A DNA stretch of 64,000 bases from contig CAKVAF010000007.1 of NCBI GenBank assembly GCA_934718785.1, positions 1 through 64,000 on the forward strand. The letters are read 5' to 3'. This document shows, piece by piece, positions 1 through 8,327 of the stretch. A program made the translations under genes and the position numbers. The stretch comes from an uncultured Campylobacter sp. (lineage in GTDB: Bacteria > Campylobacterota > Campylobacteria > Campylobacterales > Campylobacteraceae). The stretch's first letter is position 1, and every line of letters begins with the position of its first letter. The notes under the pieces were generated by a model, which saw only the letters and a list, made by a program, of their open reading frames with translations, searched no databases and was not told the DNA's origin.

Positions 1-107
1 TTTTTATCAGTATCATAAGCAATCATAGCTAGACCTAGTTTATAAGCTAGATGATTTTTGATTCTTTCAGCCGCTGAGTGTGGGTTAGTGAATGTTGATG
101 AGAGCAT
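1..107 (-). CDS. Partial hypothetical protein (N-terminal end)
   Basis: A reading frame on the minus strand begins with ATG at 107 and stays open to the window edge. It encodes about 35 residues that start MLSSTFTNPHSAAERIKNHL. I do not recognise the product with confidence. The segment with ERIKNHLAYKLG has the feel of a stretch seen in Campylobacter surface-carbohydrate proteins, but that is an impression and not a call. It is divergent from thiH, with about 250 bases of AT-rich spacer between them. Confidence 0.55.
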   Translation of the reverse strand, partial: MLSSTFTNPHSAAERIKNHLAYKLGLAMIAYDTDK

Positions 108-254
108 TATTTATTCTTTCGAAAATTTTCATTATAACAAAAAATACATAAATTTAAAATATTTTATCAACAAATGTAAAAACTCCTTTTAAAAAGCTAA
201 ACTCAAATGAGAATTTAAGTAGATTTTTGATAAAAAGAGTATTGAATTTTCTTT

Positions 255-275
255 TAGGTGCTATAATTAGGCGAA
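255..275 (+). promoter_or_regulatory. Candidate sigma70 promoter for thiH
   Basis: A TATAAT hexamer lies at 262-267 downstream of a T-rich stretch, the usual form of a Campylobacter promoter, which lacks a strong -35 box. A start near 274 would give a leader of about 85 bases before thiH. That leader can form an imperfect hairpin (GGACTTTCATTTT near 299 with AAAATGAGTC near 337) but has no thiamine pyrophosphate riboswitch core that I can see. Confidence 0.5.
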
Positions 276-359
276 ATTGAAACAAAATAATCATTTAGGA
301 CTTTCATTTTATAAATTTTAAAATAAATTTAAAAAATGAGTCTAAAACAAGGATAAATA

Positions 360-1508
360 ATGAAAACTTCGGTATTTGAGTATGAAAATTATATGATAGA
401 TGTGGATAATTCTTTACTTGAAAGAATTTTAAGAGAAAGAGAAAATTATCAAAGTGAAGAATATACAAAAAAAGATGTTATCAATGCTTTGAGTGCTGAA
501 AGCCTAAATTTAGAGCATTTAAAAGCCCTTTTAAGTCCAGCGGCTGAGAGCTTTTTAGAAGAACTTGCCTTTAGGGCAAGGGTTGAAACAAAAAAGCATT
601 TTGGAAACTCAGTAGCTTTATTTACGCCGCTTTATTTGAGTAATTTTTGCGCGAGCAAGTGCGTTTATTGTGGCTTTCAAGAAGGAAATAAAATCGCGCG
701 TGCAAAACTGAGTGAAAAAGAAATAATCGCTGAGATGAAAGCTATCGCTAAAACCGGACTTGAAGAACTTTTGCTTTTAACGGGCGAGGGGCGAGTTTAT
801 GCTAGCGTGGAGTATATCGCGCGCGCTTGCGAGCTGGCAAGAGATTTTTTCAAAGTCGTTGGCGTTGAGGTGTATGTGATGAATGAGAGCGAATACGAGG
901 CTTTGCATGCCAAGGGCTGTGAGTTTGTAACCGTGTATCAGGAAACTTACAATCCTTTAAAATACGCTAAAATTCACATTTTTGGCGAAAAACGCGTTTT
1001 TCCTTTTCGCTTTAACGCCCAGGAAAGAGCGATAAAAGCAGGCATGCGTGGGGTGGGCTTTGGAGCGCTTTTAGGCATAGATGATTTTAGAAAAGACGCC
1101 CTTGCGACAGCACTTCACGCACATTTTTTACAGCAAAGATATCCCTGGGCTGAAATTTCGCTTTCAGCCCCACGACTTCGTCCTATCATTAACAATAGAA
1201 AAATCAGCCCAAAAGATGTCACAGAAGCTAGACTTTTGCAAATTTTATGTGCTTATAGGCTTTTTTTGCCCTTTGCAAATATTGTAGTCTCCACGCGCGA
1301 AAGGGCAGGCTTTAGAGATAAAATTGTAGATATTGTAGCCACTAAGGTTTCAGCAGGCGTTTCAGTAGGCATAGGAGAAAGAGCGGGCGAGAAAAAGGGC
1401 GATGATCAGTTTCAAATCAGCGATGAAAGAAGCGTGGTTGAAATGCTAGCGATGATAAAAAAGGCGAATTTGCAGCCTGTGATGAGCGAGCAAATTTATG
1501 TGGGTTAA
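360..1508 (+). CDS. thiH: 2-iminoacetate synthase ThiH (radical SAM)
   Basis: ThiH cleaves tyrosine by radical SAM chemistry to dehydroglycine (2-iminoacetate) plus p-cresol. This supplies the glycine-derived part of the thiamine thiazole ring in the cytoplasm. The 382-residue product has the family's usual length and the radical SAM cluster motif CASKCVYC, with cysteines at about residues 97, 101 and 104. The RBS AAGGATAA lies just before the ATG. The TenI-like gene downstream overlaps it by 11 bases, so the two form an operon. In C. jejuni thiH follows thiS, thiF and thiG; here those genes are not upstream and thiH is the first gene behind its own promoter, so they must sit elsewhere or be lost. 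Confidence 0.93.
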   Translation: MKTSVFEYENYMIDVDNSLLERILRERENYQSEEYTKKDVINALSAESLNLEHLKALLSPAAESFLEELAFRARVETKKHFGNSVALFTPLYLSNFCASKCVYCGFQEGNKIARAKLSEKEIIAEMKAIAKTGLEELLLLTGEGRVYASVEYIARACELARDFFKVVGVEVYVMNESEYEALHAKGCEFVTVYQETYNPLKYAKIHIFGEKRVFPFRFNAQERAIKAGMRGVGFGALLGIDDFRKDALATALHAHFLQQRYPWAEISLSAPRLRPIINNRKISPKDVTEARLLQILCAYRLFLPFANIVVSTRERAGFRDKIVDIVATKVSAGVSVGIGERAGEKKGDDQFQISDERSVVEMLAMIKKANLQPVMSEQIYVG

Positions 1509-2103
1509 AAAAATTATCGCTATTAGCGACAGACACGAGGTTGAGGGTGATTTTTTAACTCATATTGAAAGGCTTGCAAGTGCTAAAATTGACGCTTTAG
1601 TCCTGCGTGAAAAGGATTTAAGTGAGTTTGAATATTTTGATTTAGCTAAGGAAGTTTTAAGCATTTGTAAGAAAAAAAAGCTCACTTGTATCTTACACAG
1701 CTTTGATAGGGTGGCTTTGAAGCTTAATTGCAAATTTTTTCACTGCCCGCTTGGTATTTTAAAGCAAGAACCACGAATTGTAAGATACTTTCATTTATTT
1801 GGCACTTCGGTGCATAGTGTGGATGAGTTAATGCTTGCTCAAAGATTTAAATGTAATTACGCCATTGCTGGACACATTTTTGAAAGCTTGTGTAAAGTAG
1901 GGCTTGAGAGTAGGGGGGTAGAGTTTTTAAAAGAGCTTTTAAAGCTAGCAAAAATACCTATTTATGCAATCGGCGGGATAAACTTAAGCAATTTAGCGCT
2001 TTTAAAAGACCTTGACATCGAGAGCGTTTGTATGAGAAGTGTTTTAATGCAAGAAAAAAATTTAAAAAATTTCATCAAAGAGTGTAGGCAAATTTTAAGC
2101 TAA
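1498..2103 (+). CDS. tenI: TenI/ThiE-superfamily protein, probable thiazole tautomerase
   Basis: The 201-residue product belongs to the thiamine phosphate synthase fold. Visible motifs are VLREKDL (about 35-41), GTSVHS (102-107), GHIFESLCKVGLESRG (125-140) and YAIGGIN near 178. GTSVHS and GHIFES...GLESRG match the pattern of Bacillus TenI more closely than that of ThiE. TenI isomerises the thiazole product of ThiG, and His106 would be its active-site histidine. Annotation pipelines usually call Campylobacter members thiE. The ATG at 1498 overlaps the 3' end of thiH, which implies translational coupling. I favour TenI over ThiE from the motifs, but ThiE activity cannot be excluded by eye. Confidence 0.75.
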   Translation: MWVKKIIAISDRHEVEGDFLTHIERLASAKIDALVLREKDLSEFEYFDLAKEVLSICKKKKLTCILHSFDRVALKLNCKFFHCPLGILKQEPRIVRYFHLFGTSVHSVDELMLAQRFKCNYAIAGHIFESLCKVGLESRGVEFLKELLKLAKIPIYAIGGINLSNLALLKDLDIESVCMRSVLMQEKNLKNFIKECRQILS

Positions 2104-2215
2104 AAGCTTTTAGTAGGTGCTTTTGCGAGATTTTTTAAAATTATTAATCAAATATAACTTTTCATTAATAAATTTATATATAATTTCAAAATTAAAATTT
2201 AAATAAGGAAAGCAA

Positions 2216-2392
2216 ATGGTAGTAAGAGTTGAAAATCCAAACGATAGAACGGCGTATTTGGAGCTTAACCGCGATGATATGGAGCTTTTGCTCGAAGAGC
2301 TTGTGCTTCATTATGAGAATTTAGACCAGTTTATAGACGCTTTTGATTTGGTTGAAGTGACTTCAAAAGTAAATGATGACTTGGGCGAGTAA
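2216..2392 (+). CDS. Small conserved-looking acidic protein, function unknown
   Basis: A 58-residue frame begins at ATG 2216, 5 bases after AAGGAAAGCA-type RBS sequence, and ends at TAA 2390-2392. The product starts MVVRVENPNDRTAYLELNRD and is rich in Asp, Glu and Leu with no signal peptide or membrane segment. Codon use matches its neighbours and a clean intrinsic terminator follows 8 bases after the stop, both of which support a real gene. A TATA-rich stretch (2173-2182) could be its promoter. I do not recognise the family. Confidence 0.75.
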   Translation: MVVRVENPNDRTAYLELNRDDMELLLEELVLHYENLDQFIDAFDLVEVTSKVNDDLGE

Positions 2393-2400
2393 AATTTGAC

Positions 2401-2434
2401 TTTCGGCTTTCATTTAAGCCGAAAATTCTTTATT
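2401..2434 (+). terminator. Intrinsic terminator after the 58-aa gene
   Basis: TTTCGGCTT (2401-2409) pairs perfectly with AAGCCGAAA (2416-2424) across a 6-base loop, followed by ATTCTTTATTTT. It closes the small gene and separates it from the iron-uptake promoter region. Confidence 0.85.
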
Positions 2435-2520
2435 TTCTGCAATTTAATTTCTTTTATATCTTTATAATTTTATTTATACAATAAACAAATTTCTCATACT
2501 TTAAAATTTCTTCAAAAATT

Positions 2521-2565
2521 AAATTCTCAAAAACTTTTTAAAATGATAACTTTTATATTTATTTA
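2521..2565 (+). promoter_or_regulatory. Copy 1 of a 45-bp direct repeat carrying a Fur-box-like site
   Basis: The 45 bases are repeated at 2646-2690 with one mismatch, 125 bases apart. Each copy contains AAAATGATAACTTTTAT, which resembles the epsilonproteobacterial Fur operator (A/T-rich with GATAA-type blocks). The pair lies directly in front of the ftr1-p19 iron operon, which is known to be iron-repressed through Fur in C. jejuni. Assignment to Fur is inference. Confidence 0.6.
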
Positions 2566-2645
2566 GGGTTTGATCTGGGTTAAAATTTTTTAAAATTAAG
2601 GCTAAAATTCTCTATTTTTCGCCAAATTTCTTATGAATTTTAAAA

Positions 2646-2690
2646 AAATTCTCAAAAACTTTTTAAAATGATAACTTTTATCTTTATTTA
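2646..2690 (+). promoter_or_regulatory. Copy 2 of the 45-bp repeat with Fur-box-like site
   Basis: This is the promoter-proximal copy of the repeat at 2521-2565, with one base different. It sits about 70 bases before the ftr1 start. A candidate -10 (TATATAA, about 2734-2740) lies downstream, so bound repressor here would block or occlude the promoter. The distal copy may allow cooperative binding. Confidence 0.6.
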
Positions 2691-2756
2691 AGTTAAAAAT
2701 CAATATACTTGTGCTTAAATTTTTTGAAAATACTTATATAAAGAAGGTTTAAATCG

Positions 2757-4898
2757 ATGAAAAAATTCCTATTTTTACTCGCCATTTTATCATCGTTTGC
2801 TTTTGCGCGTGTTGAAGATTACATCGCTGAAGCTGAAATTATCAAGGCAATGTTTAATGAAAGTGTAGAGCTTTACAAAAGCGGCAAAGCCCCAGAAGCA
2901 AAGAAAAAGGCTGAAGATGCTTATTTTCAGCACTTTGAAAATATGGAAGGACCTATCGGGCGCAATATTGGGCGCAAAGCCATCACAATGGAGCGTAAAT
3001 TTACAAATTTGCGCCGTATGTATAAGGATAATGTAGATTTAGAAAAGGTGCAAGCCTTAATTGATGGGCTTATTTTTGATTTAGATGAGGTTGCGCCTAT
3101 TGTGCAAAATGGCTTTCATTTAAAGGCTGAAAAAAGCGATGGACCTGTCGATCAAAAGGCAGATGAAGAATCATCCATTAAAGCAAATGCCGCGCGTGCA
3201 GCCAGCGCGGATGCGATGTTTGAAAAATTCTCAAGCACCCCTACAACTACTCCTGCAGCGAGTGAAACTCCAGCTCAAAATGCAGAAACTGCGTCTGCAA
3301 GTTCAAATGTGCCAACTCAAAGCGCAGCAGCAAATTCTAAAATCCCAAGTGCCAGTGATTTAGCAAATAAAAGCGATACCGAAGTCGTCGCAAGTCTTCA
3401 AAGTGCTGCGGCGATAAATCCTAAGCTTCAAGCTTTGATGGATAATATCTCAGCCAAATTTGGCGAAGCAGCAAGTGCATTTAAAAATAAAGAAAGTCAA
3501 AAGGCAAAAGATTTGCTTAATTCTGCTTTATTTGATGATTATAGAAATTCAAAAGTTGAAATTGCGGTGAGTAATTTTGTGGGCGCAGATAAAGACGCAG
3601 CTATTCAACAAGGCGTTAGAAGTGTTATTATGAAGATTAATGATGAAAATGCTAGCCTTGATGAAAAGACACTTAGAGATAGTTTAGAAAAGGTTGAAGA
3701 TGAAATTTTTGATGCGTTTTTAGCCTTACCTCAGGATCAAATTGCCAATTTGCAAGTGGCTGGCTTTGATGAAAATTCAGTTACAAATGTTGATTATTCT
3801 AAGGTTGCAGATGATTTAAAAATCGCATTTAACAATATCTTAGATGATTATCAAGGCTTTAATCAATCCAGCATTGACGCACTTCAAAGTGCTTATTTGG
3901 ATATTTTTGAAGGCACAGGTATGGAGTATAAAATCGGTGCGGTGGATAGTTCTTTAAAGCTTAAGATTGAAGCCTTTTTTACGCAAGGTCTTGCTCTTAT
4001 TAAAGAGGGCGCACCAAAAGAAGAGCTTGCTAAGACTTTTGATACTATAAATTCACTTGTAGCAGGCGTTTTAGAACAAATTCAAAGCTCTAGCCCTTAT
4101 TCGCTGTTTGTTTGGGCATTTAGCATACTTTTAAGAGAGGGTTTAGAAGCCTTGATTATCGTGGTTGCGATTGTGTCTTATCTTGTTCAAAGTGGCAATT
4201 CAAAGCGTTTAAATATCGCTTATTCAGCCCTTTTAACAGGTGTTGTTTTAAGCTTTGTAACCGCGTTTTTAGTCTCGTGGATCTTTAAAAGCACTGCAGG
4301 GCAAAACAGAGAAATTTTAGAAGGCGCGACTATGGTCGTTGCGGTGTTCTTCCTTTTCTATGTGGGCTTTTGGTTACTTAGCCGCGCGGGCAATGAAAAA
4401 TGGGCGAAATTCATTAAAGAACAAACGCAAGATTCTATTTCTCAAAACTCCTCGCGTATGCTTTGGATTACTGTATTTTTGGCTGTTTATAGAGAAGGTG
4501 CTGAAACTGTGCTTTTTTATCAAGCACTTTTTGTGGATGCAAAGACAGGGCTTGATTATACAGGTGTATTTGCAGGGCTTGGCGTGGGCTGCTTGGTTAT
4601 TGTTATTTTATTTTTCTTACTCAAAGCAGGTGCGCTTAAAATCCCTGTCAAGCAGTTTTTTTATATTACTTCATATATTATTTTTTACATGGTCTTTGTC
4701 TTCACAGGCAAGGCTGTGGGCGAGCTTATCATGGGTAAGGTCATCGAGCCTACGATGATACCTTTCAAATTTGAGCCAATTGACTGGCTTGGAGTTTATC
4801 CTTATTATGAATCGCTCGTGCCTCAAGGTATAGTTTTAATCTTACTCATTTTGGGTATTTTTATAACACATAAAATCACATCAAAACAAAGGAGTTAA
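2757..4898 (+). CDS. FTR1-family iron permease with long periplasmic domain
   Basis: The 713-residue product corresponds to Cj1658 of C. jejuni, the permease partner of P19. It starts with a signal peptide (about 1-17, cut near AFARVED). A long soluble region follows, with an Ala/Ser/Thr/Pro/Gln-rich linker near residues 155-200. From about residue 450 there is an FTR1 membrane domain with seven or so hydrophobic segments. The two FTR1 hallmark motifs are seen as REGLE near residue 460 and REGAE near residue 579; their glutamates bind iron in this family. ATG follows AAGAAGGTTTAAATCG. The p19 start is one base after its stop, so the two are co-transcribed. Iron is probably handed over from P19 at the periplasmic face. 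Confidence 0.92.
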   Translation: MKKFLFLLAILSSFAFARVEDYIAEAEIIKAMFNESVELYKSGKAPEAKKKAEDAYFQHFENMEGPIGRNIGRKAITMERKFTNLRRMYKDNVDLEKVQALIDGLIFDLDEVAPIVQNGFHLKAEKSDGPVDQKADEESSIKANAARAASADAMFEKFSSTPTTTPAASETPAQNAETASASSNVPTQSAAANSKIPSASDLANKSDTEVVASLQSAAAINPKLQALMDNISAKFGEAASAFKNKESQKAKDLLNSALFDDYRNSKVEIAVSNFVGADKDAAIQQGVRSVIMKINDENASLDEKTLRDSLEKVEDEIFDAFLALPQDQIANLQVAGFDENSVTNVDYSKVADDLKIAFNNILDDYQGFNQSSIDALQSAYLDIFEGTGMEYKIGAVDSSLKLKIEAFFTQGLALIKEGAPKEELAKTFDTINSLVAGVLEQIQSSSPYSLFVWAFSILLREGLEALIIVVAIVSYLVQSGNSKRLNIAYSALLTGVVLSFVTAFLVSWIFKSTAGQNREILEGATMVVAVFFLFYVGFWLLSRAGNEKWAKFIKEQTQDSISQNSSRMLWITVFLAVYREGAETVLFYQALFVDAKTGLDYTGVFAGLGVGCLVIVILFFLLKAGALKIPVKQFFYITSYIIFYMVFVFTGKAVGELIMGKVIEPTMIPFKFEPIDWLGVYPYYESLVPQGIVLILLILGIFITHKITSKQRS

Positions 4899-4899
4899 T

Positions 4900-5439
4900 A
4901 TGCTAAAAAAAGCATTATTAAGTGTTGCAGCTGCGGCTGTTTTTTCTGTGAATGCGTTTGGTGGCGAAGTGCCAATTGGCGATCCACAAGAGCTTAATGG
5001 TATGGAAATCGCTGCTGTTTATCTTCAGCCAATCGAAATGGAGCCACGCGGTATTGATTTAGCAGCTTCACTTGCTGACATTCACCTTGAAGCTGATATT
5101 CACGCTCTTAAGGGTAATAAAAATGGCTTTCCTGAAGGCTTTTGGATTCCAAATTTAACGATTGCTTATGAGCTTAAAAACTTAGATACAGGCGGCGTTA
5201 AAAGAGGAACTTTTATGCCTATGGTGGCTGATGATGGTCCTCACTATGGTGCAAATATCGCTATGGAAAAAGATAAAAGCGGCAAATTTGGCGTAGGTAA
5301 CTATGAGCTTACTTATGTGATTGAAAATCCTGAAAAACAAGGATTTGGTCGCCATACTGACGCTGAAACAGGCGTTGGCAAGTGGTTTGAGCCATTTAAG
5401 GTAACTTATAAATTCAAATACACAGGCACACCTAAATGA
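4900..5439 (+). CDS. p19: P19 periplasmic iron-transport protein
   Basis: The 179-residue product has a signal peptide (about 1-21) and then the P19/Tp34 beta-sandwich family sequence. The family binds copper and iron at a His/Met/Glu/Asp site in a dimer. The likely ligands are visible in ADIHLEADIH, DDGPHYGANIAM and GFGRHTDAETG. In C. jejuni P19 is required for growth under iron limitation and works with the FTR1-type permease encoded just upstream. A strong terminator begins at its stop codon, so p19 and ftr1 can be expressed well above the five genes that follow. RBS AAAGGAG is well placed. Confidence 0.95.
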   Translation: MLKKALLSVAAAAVFSVNAFGGEVPIGDPQELNGMEIAAVYLQPIEMEPRGIDLAASLADIHLEADIHALKGNKNGFPEGFWIPNLTIAYELKNLDTGGVKRGTFMPMVADDGPHYGANIAMEKDKSGKFGVGNYELTYVIENPEKQGFGRHTDAETGVGKWFEPFKVTYKFKYTGTPK

Positions 5440-5467
5440 TTTTAAGCCCTATTTATAGGGCTTAAAA
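5440..5467 (+). terminator. Terminator/attenuator after p19
   Basis: TTTTAAGCCCTA (5440-5451) pairs with TAGGGCTTAAAA (5456-5467), a perfect 12-bp stem with a 4-base loop. It overlaps the p19 stop region and is followed by a weak T-rich run. It probably lowers transcription into the downstream membrane genes. Confidence 0.8.
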
Positions 5468-5642
5468 CTTGTTATTGTTTGAAAAGGTGCTTGTTGTGTT
5501 AAAAATTTAAATTTAAATTTAAATCATCAGTAGTTTTTAAAGTGGTTTTTGAAATTTAAAAAATTCAAATAAAATTGCCGCTTTTAAATTGAGCTGATAA
5601 CGGTGTTAAATTTAAATTTAAACTTTTAAAAAAGGCTTTATT

Positions 5643-7034
5643 TTGAGTATTTATTTTGTGCAGTTTTTTTCAGTGCTTTTGCCCCTAAGCTTCATCACAG
5701 CACTTTTTACAAGGTATATAAGAAAGTTTTCTTCTATATTTTTAACGCTATTTTTAGGCTTTTTATTTGCTTATTTTGCCTTTTTTATTGCAAATATTTA
5801 TTTAAAAGTTGAAGCCATTCACTTTTTTGCAAATATCATTTTAATCATCGCTTTGCTTTTGGTGCTTGTTTTTTACGCTTTTAAAAACGAAATTTTAAAA
5901 TTTGCAATTTTATTCATTCTTTCCTTTTGCTTTTTTATTAAATACTCTCACGCAAGCGTTGATTTTCCTATATTTGCAAATGAGCTTTTAGATAATGAGA
6001 CGATTTTTTCACTCGCTTTTATTTTATTCGCCTTATTGCTTAGCTTTTGCTTTTTCTTTTTTACAAGATGGCAAAGCAAATTCAATGAAAAACTCAGCTT
6101 TATATTTTTGATTATTTTTGTGCTTTGTGAAAGCGATGAAGCCCTAGCTAGTGTGGTTTTAACGGCAATTCGAGAAGGCTTTTTAGACGCTCATAGCCTG
6201 CTTTTATCTTTTGTGGCAAAAAGTCTTTATTATGCTTTTTCAATCATTTATTTGTATTTATTTTTAATCTTCATCTTAGGTCTAAATTGTCTCTTAAAAA
6301 GGGCAAAGCACATTCATAAAACGCATTTATTTGACAATGATTTTAGACAAAAAGTGGCTTTAAATTTACAAATTAGAAATTTCTTTATCCTTGCTATTGC
6401 TAGTATTTTTTTATCTATAAGCGTGCTTTCTTATTTTACTTTAGTCGCTTCAAAACCTATTGAAATCGACACGCCAACAGAAATCACACCTGATGAAAAT
6501 AACGAATTTGTCTTTGATGTGGCTATACTTAGGGATAATAATTTACACCGCTTTGCTTATGTTACAAGCGAGGGCAAGGTTGTGCGCTTCTTTCTCATCA
6601 ATAAAAGAGAAGACAAAGACTCGCCTGTGGCGGTATTTGACTCTTGTATGCTTTGTGGGGATATGGGCTATGTGAAGCGCGGTGGCGAGCTCATTTGTAT
6701 TTCTTGTAATGTGCGTATATTTTTACCTAGCGTGGGTAAAGAAGGCGGGTGCAATCCTATTCCATTAAAATACACTTTTGATGGGCAAAAAGTCATTATC
6801 AAGCTTGCTGATGTGATTAAGGGTTCTGGCTATTTTACTCAGGTAAAAGAAATTGAGGTAAAAGATCCTGTAGATGGCTCAAAGCTCATTAATTTACAAG
6901 CGCCATATTCTTACACTTATGCGGGGCTTACTTATTATTTTTCAAGTGAGAAAAATTATGATCTTTTCAGGCAAGATCCAAGTAAATTTGTGGATTCTAA
7001 TGCAAGTGCGAAATTTAGAATCCAAGGATATTAA
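5643..7034 (+). CDS. Fe-S-type membrane protein of the P19 iron system (DUF2318-like)
   Basis: The 463-residue product matches Cj1660, the third member of the P19 system. The first half has about seven hydrophobic segments, with a further one near residue 245. The C-terminal half is periplasmic and has a four-cysteine motif, DSCMLCGDMG and CISCNVRIF, that should hold a metal or Fe-S cluster. The family accompanies FTR1/P19 systems and is thought to supply electrons or handle iron; the exact reaction is not established. The start is TTG at 5643, 8 bases after AAAAAAGG; no better ATG is seen upstream. Stop is 9 bases before the first permease gene. Confidence 0.85.
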   Translation: MSIYFVQFFSVLLPLSFITALFTRYIRKFSSIFLTLFLGFLFAYFAFFIANIYLKVEAIHFFANIILIIALLLVLVFYAFKNEILKFAILFILSFCFFIKYSHASVDFPIFANELLDNETIFSLAFILFALLLSFCFFFFTRWQSKFNEKLSFIFLIIFVLCESDEALASVVLTAIREGFLDAHSLLLSFVAKSLYYAFSIIYLYLFLIFILGLNCLLKRAKHIHKTHLFDNDFRQKVALNLQIRNFFILAIASIFLSISVLSYFTLVASKPIEIDTPTEITPDENNEFVFDVAILRDNNLHRFAYVTSEGKVVRFFLINKREDKDSPVAVFDSCMLCGDMGYVKRGGELICISCNVRIFLPSVGKEGGCNPIPLKYTFDGQKVIIKLADVIKGSGYFTQVKEIEVKDPVDGSKLINLQAPYSYTYAGLTYYFSSEKNYDLFRQDPSKFVDSNASAKFRIQGY

Positions 7035-7043
7035 AGGATAATT

Positions 7044-8327
7044 ATGTTTTTAACACTCATTAAAAACTCGATTTTAAGAAACAAAACGCAGAAAATGCTG
7101 ACTTTTCTAGCTTGCTTTTTAACAACCGTGCTCATTTGCTCTATGCTCAATCTTACCTTAGGCGTGGGAAATGAAGTGGGTAAGCAGCTTAGAAGCTATG
7201 GTTCAAATATCGTCGTTTTGCCTAAAGGAAGCTCTTTAAGCATAGAAGTGGGAAATCAAATTTATGAACCACTTAAAAACAAAAGCTACTTAGATGAGAG
7301 CAATTTGCATAAAATCAAAGAAATCTTTTGGCGCAATAATATCACGGCTTTTGCACCCTTTTTAGAAGGCGAAATTTCTTTTAGTTCAAATGAAAACAAA
7401 GAAGCCAAAAAAGGCATTATCCTAGGCACTTATTTTGATAAAAAAATCGATGTAGCCGATGAAGATGACTTTCACACAGGTATTAAAAGATTGTATCCGC
7501 TTTTAAGCGTTGATGGAGCTTGGGCAAGTGATGATAGTGTCGATGAAATAATGCTTGGCGACACTTTTGCAAAAGAAAATCAGCTCAAAATAGGAGACAG
7601 CTTAATAATCAATGATAAAAGCCTTAAAATCGTAGGTATCATCTCTCATTTTAGCAAAAATGAAAATAAAATCATCACAAGCTTAAAACTAGCTCAAGAA
7701 ATTTTAAACAAACCCGGGCTTTTCAGTAAAGCTGAAGTATCAGCTTTAACTATACCTGAAAATGATTTAGCGCAAAAGGCACGCAGGGATTTAAGCTCAC
7801 TCAATCAGCTTGAATATGACAAATGGTATTGCACCGCTTATGTAAGCTCCATAGCCTATCAAATCGAAGAAGACTTTAAGGGCGCAAGTGCTAAGGCACA
7901 AACAAGCATTTCAGAAGCTGAAGGGCTGATTATCAATAAAGTGCAAAGCTTGATGGGAGCGACAGCTGTGATTTGTCTTATTGTCGCAAGTGTGGCTATT
8001 TCATCACTGATGAGCTCAGAAGTGCATAGAAGAGCTAAAGAAATAGGGCTTTTAAAGGTATTAGGTGCTACGACAGCGCAAATTTATCTTATTTTTGTGT
8101 GTGAAAATTTATTGGTTGCTCTTTTTGCGGCATTTTTAGGCTGGCTTTTGGGGCTTGGGCTTTGCGAGCTCATTGCTTATCAAATTTTTAATCACAGCAT
8201 TGAGTTGAGCTTTATTTCTTTGCCGCTTTGCCTTGTTTTTGCGCTTTTAGCGGTGCTTCTTGGCTGCTTATTTGCCTTAAGAGGCGTTGCAGCTCTTACT
8301 CCAGCCGAGATGCTTTATGGGAAATAA
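7044..8327 (+). CDS. ABC transporter permease, MacB/FtsX type (P19 system)
   Basis: The 427-residue product has one N-terminal membrane segment (about 18-40), a large periplasmic domain, and three C-terminal segments from about residue 305. This is the MacB/FtsX permease layout. The segment EVHRRAKEIGLLKVLGATTAQI near residue 330 is the coupling-helix region typical of the family. It corresponds to Cj1661. Together with the next two genes it forms an ABC module that is always found with ftr1-p19 and is presumed to support iron delivery to the cytoplasm. RBS AAAGGAT precedes the ATG. Confidence 0.88.
   Translation: MFLTLIKNSILRNKTQKMLTFLACFLTTVLICSMLNLTLGVGNEVGKQLRSYGSNIVVLPKGSSLSIEVGNQIYEPLKNKSYLDESNLHKIKEIFWRNNITAFAPFLEGEISFSSNENKEAKKGIILGTYFDKKIDVADEDDFHTGIKRLYPLLSVDGAWASDDSVDEIMLGDTFAKENQLKIGDSLIINDKSLKIVGIISHFSKNENKIITSLKLAQEILNKPGLFSKAEVSALTIPENDLAQKARRDLSSLNQLEYDKWYCTAYVSSIAYQIEEDFKGASAKAQTSISEAEGLIINKVQSLMGATAVICLIVASVAISSLMSSEVHRRAKEIGLLKVLGATTAQIYLIFVCENLLVALFAAFLGWLLGLGLCELIAYQIFNHSIELSFISLPLCLVFALLAVLLGCLFALRGVAALTPAEMLYGK

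Noticed and set aside
1910..1920. Run of six Gs in the TenI-like gene, possible phase-variable tract
   Set aside because: Six Gs are below the length at which Campylobacter tracts vary strongly, and the frame (ESRGVEF) is intact and matches the family.
2568..2590. GGTTTGATCTGGGTTA looks like part of a thiamine pyrophosphate riboswitch
   Set aside because: The CTGAGA block and the closing stems are missing, and the following gene is an iron permease, not a thiamine gene. It lies between the two 45-bp repeats by chance.
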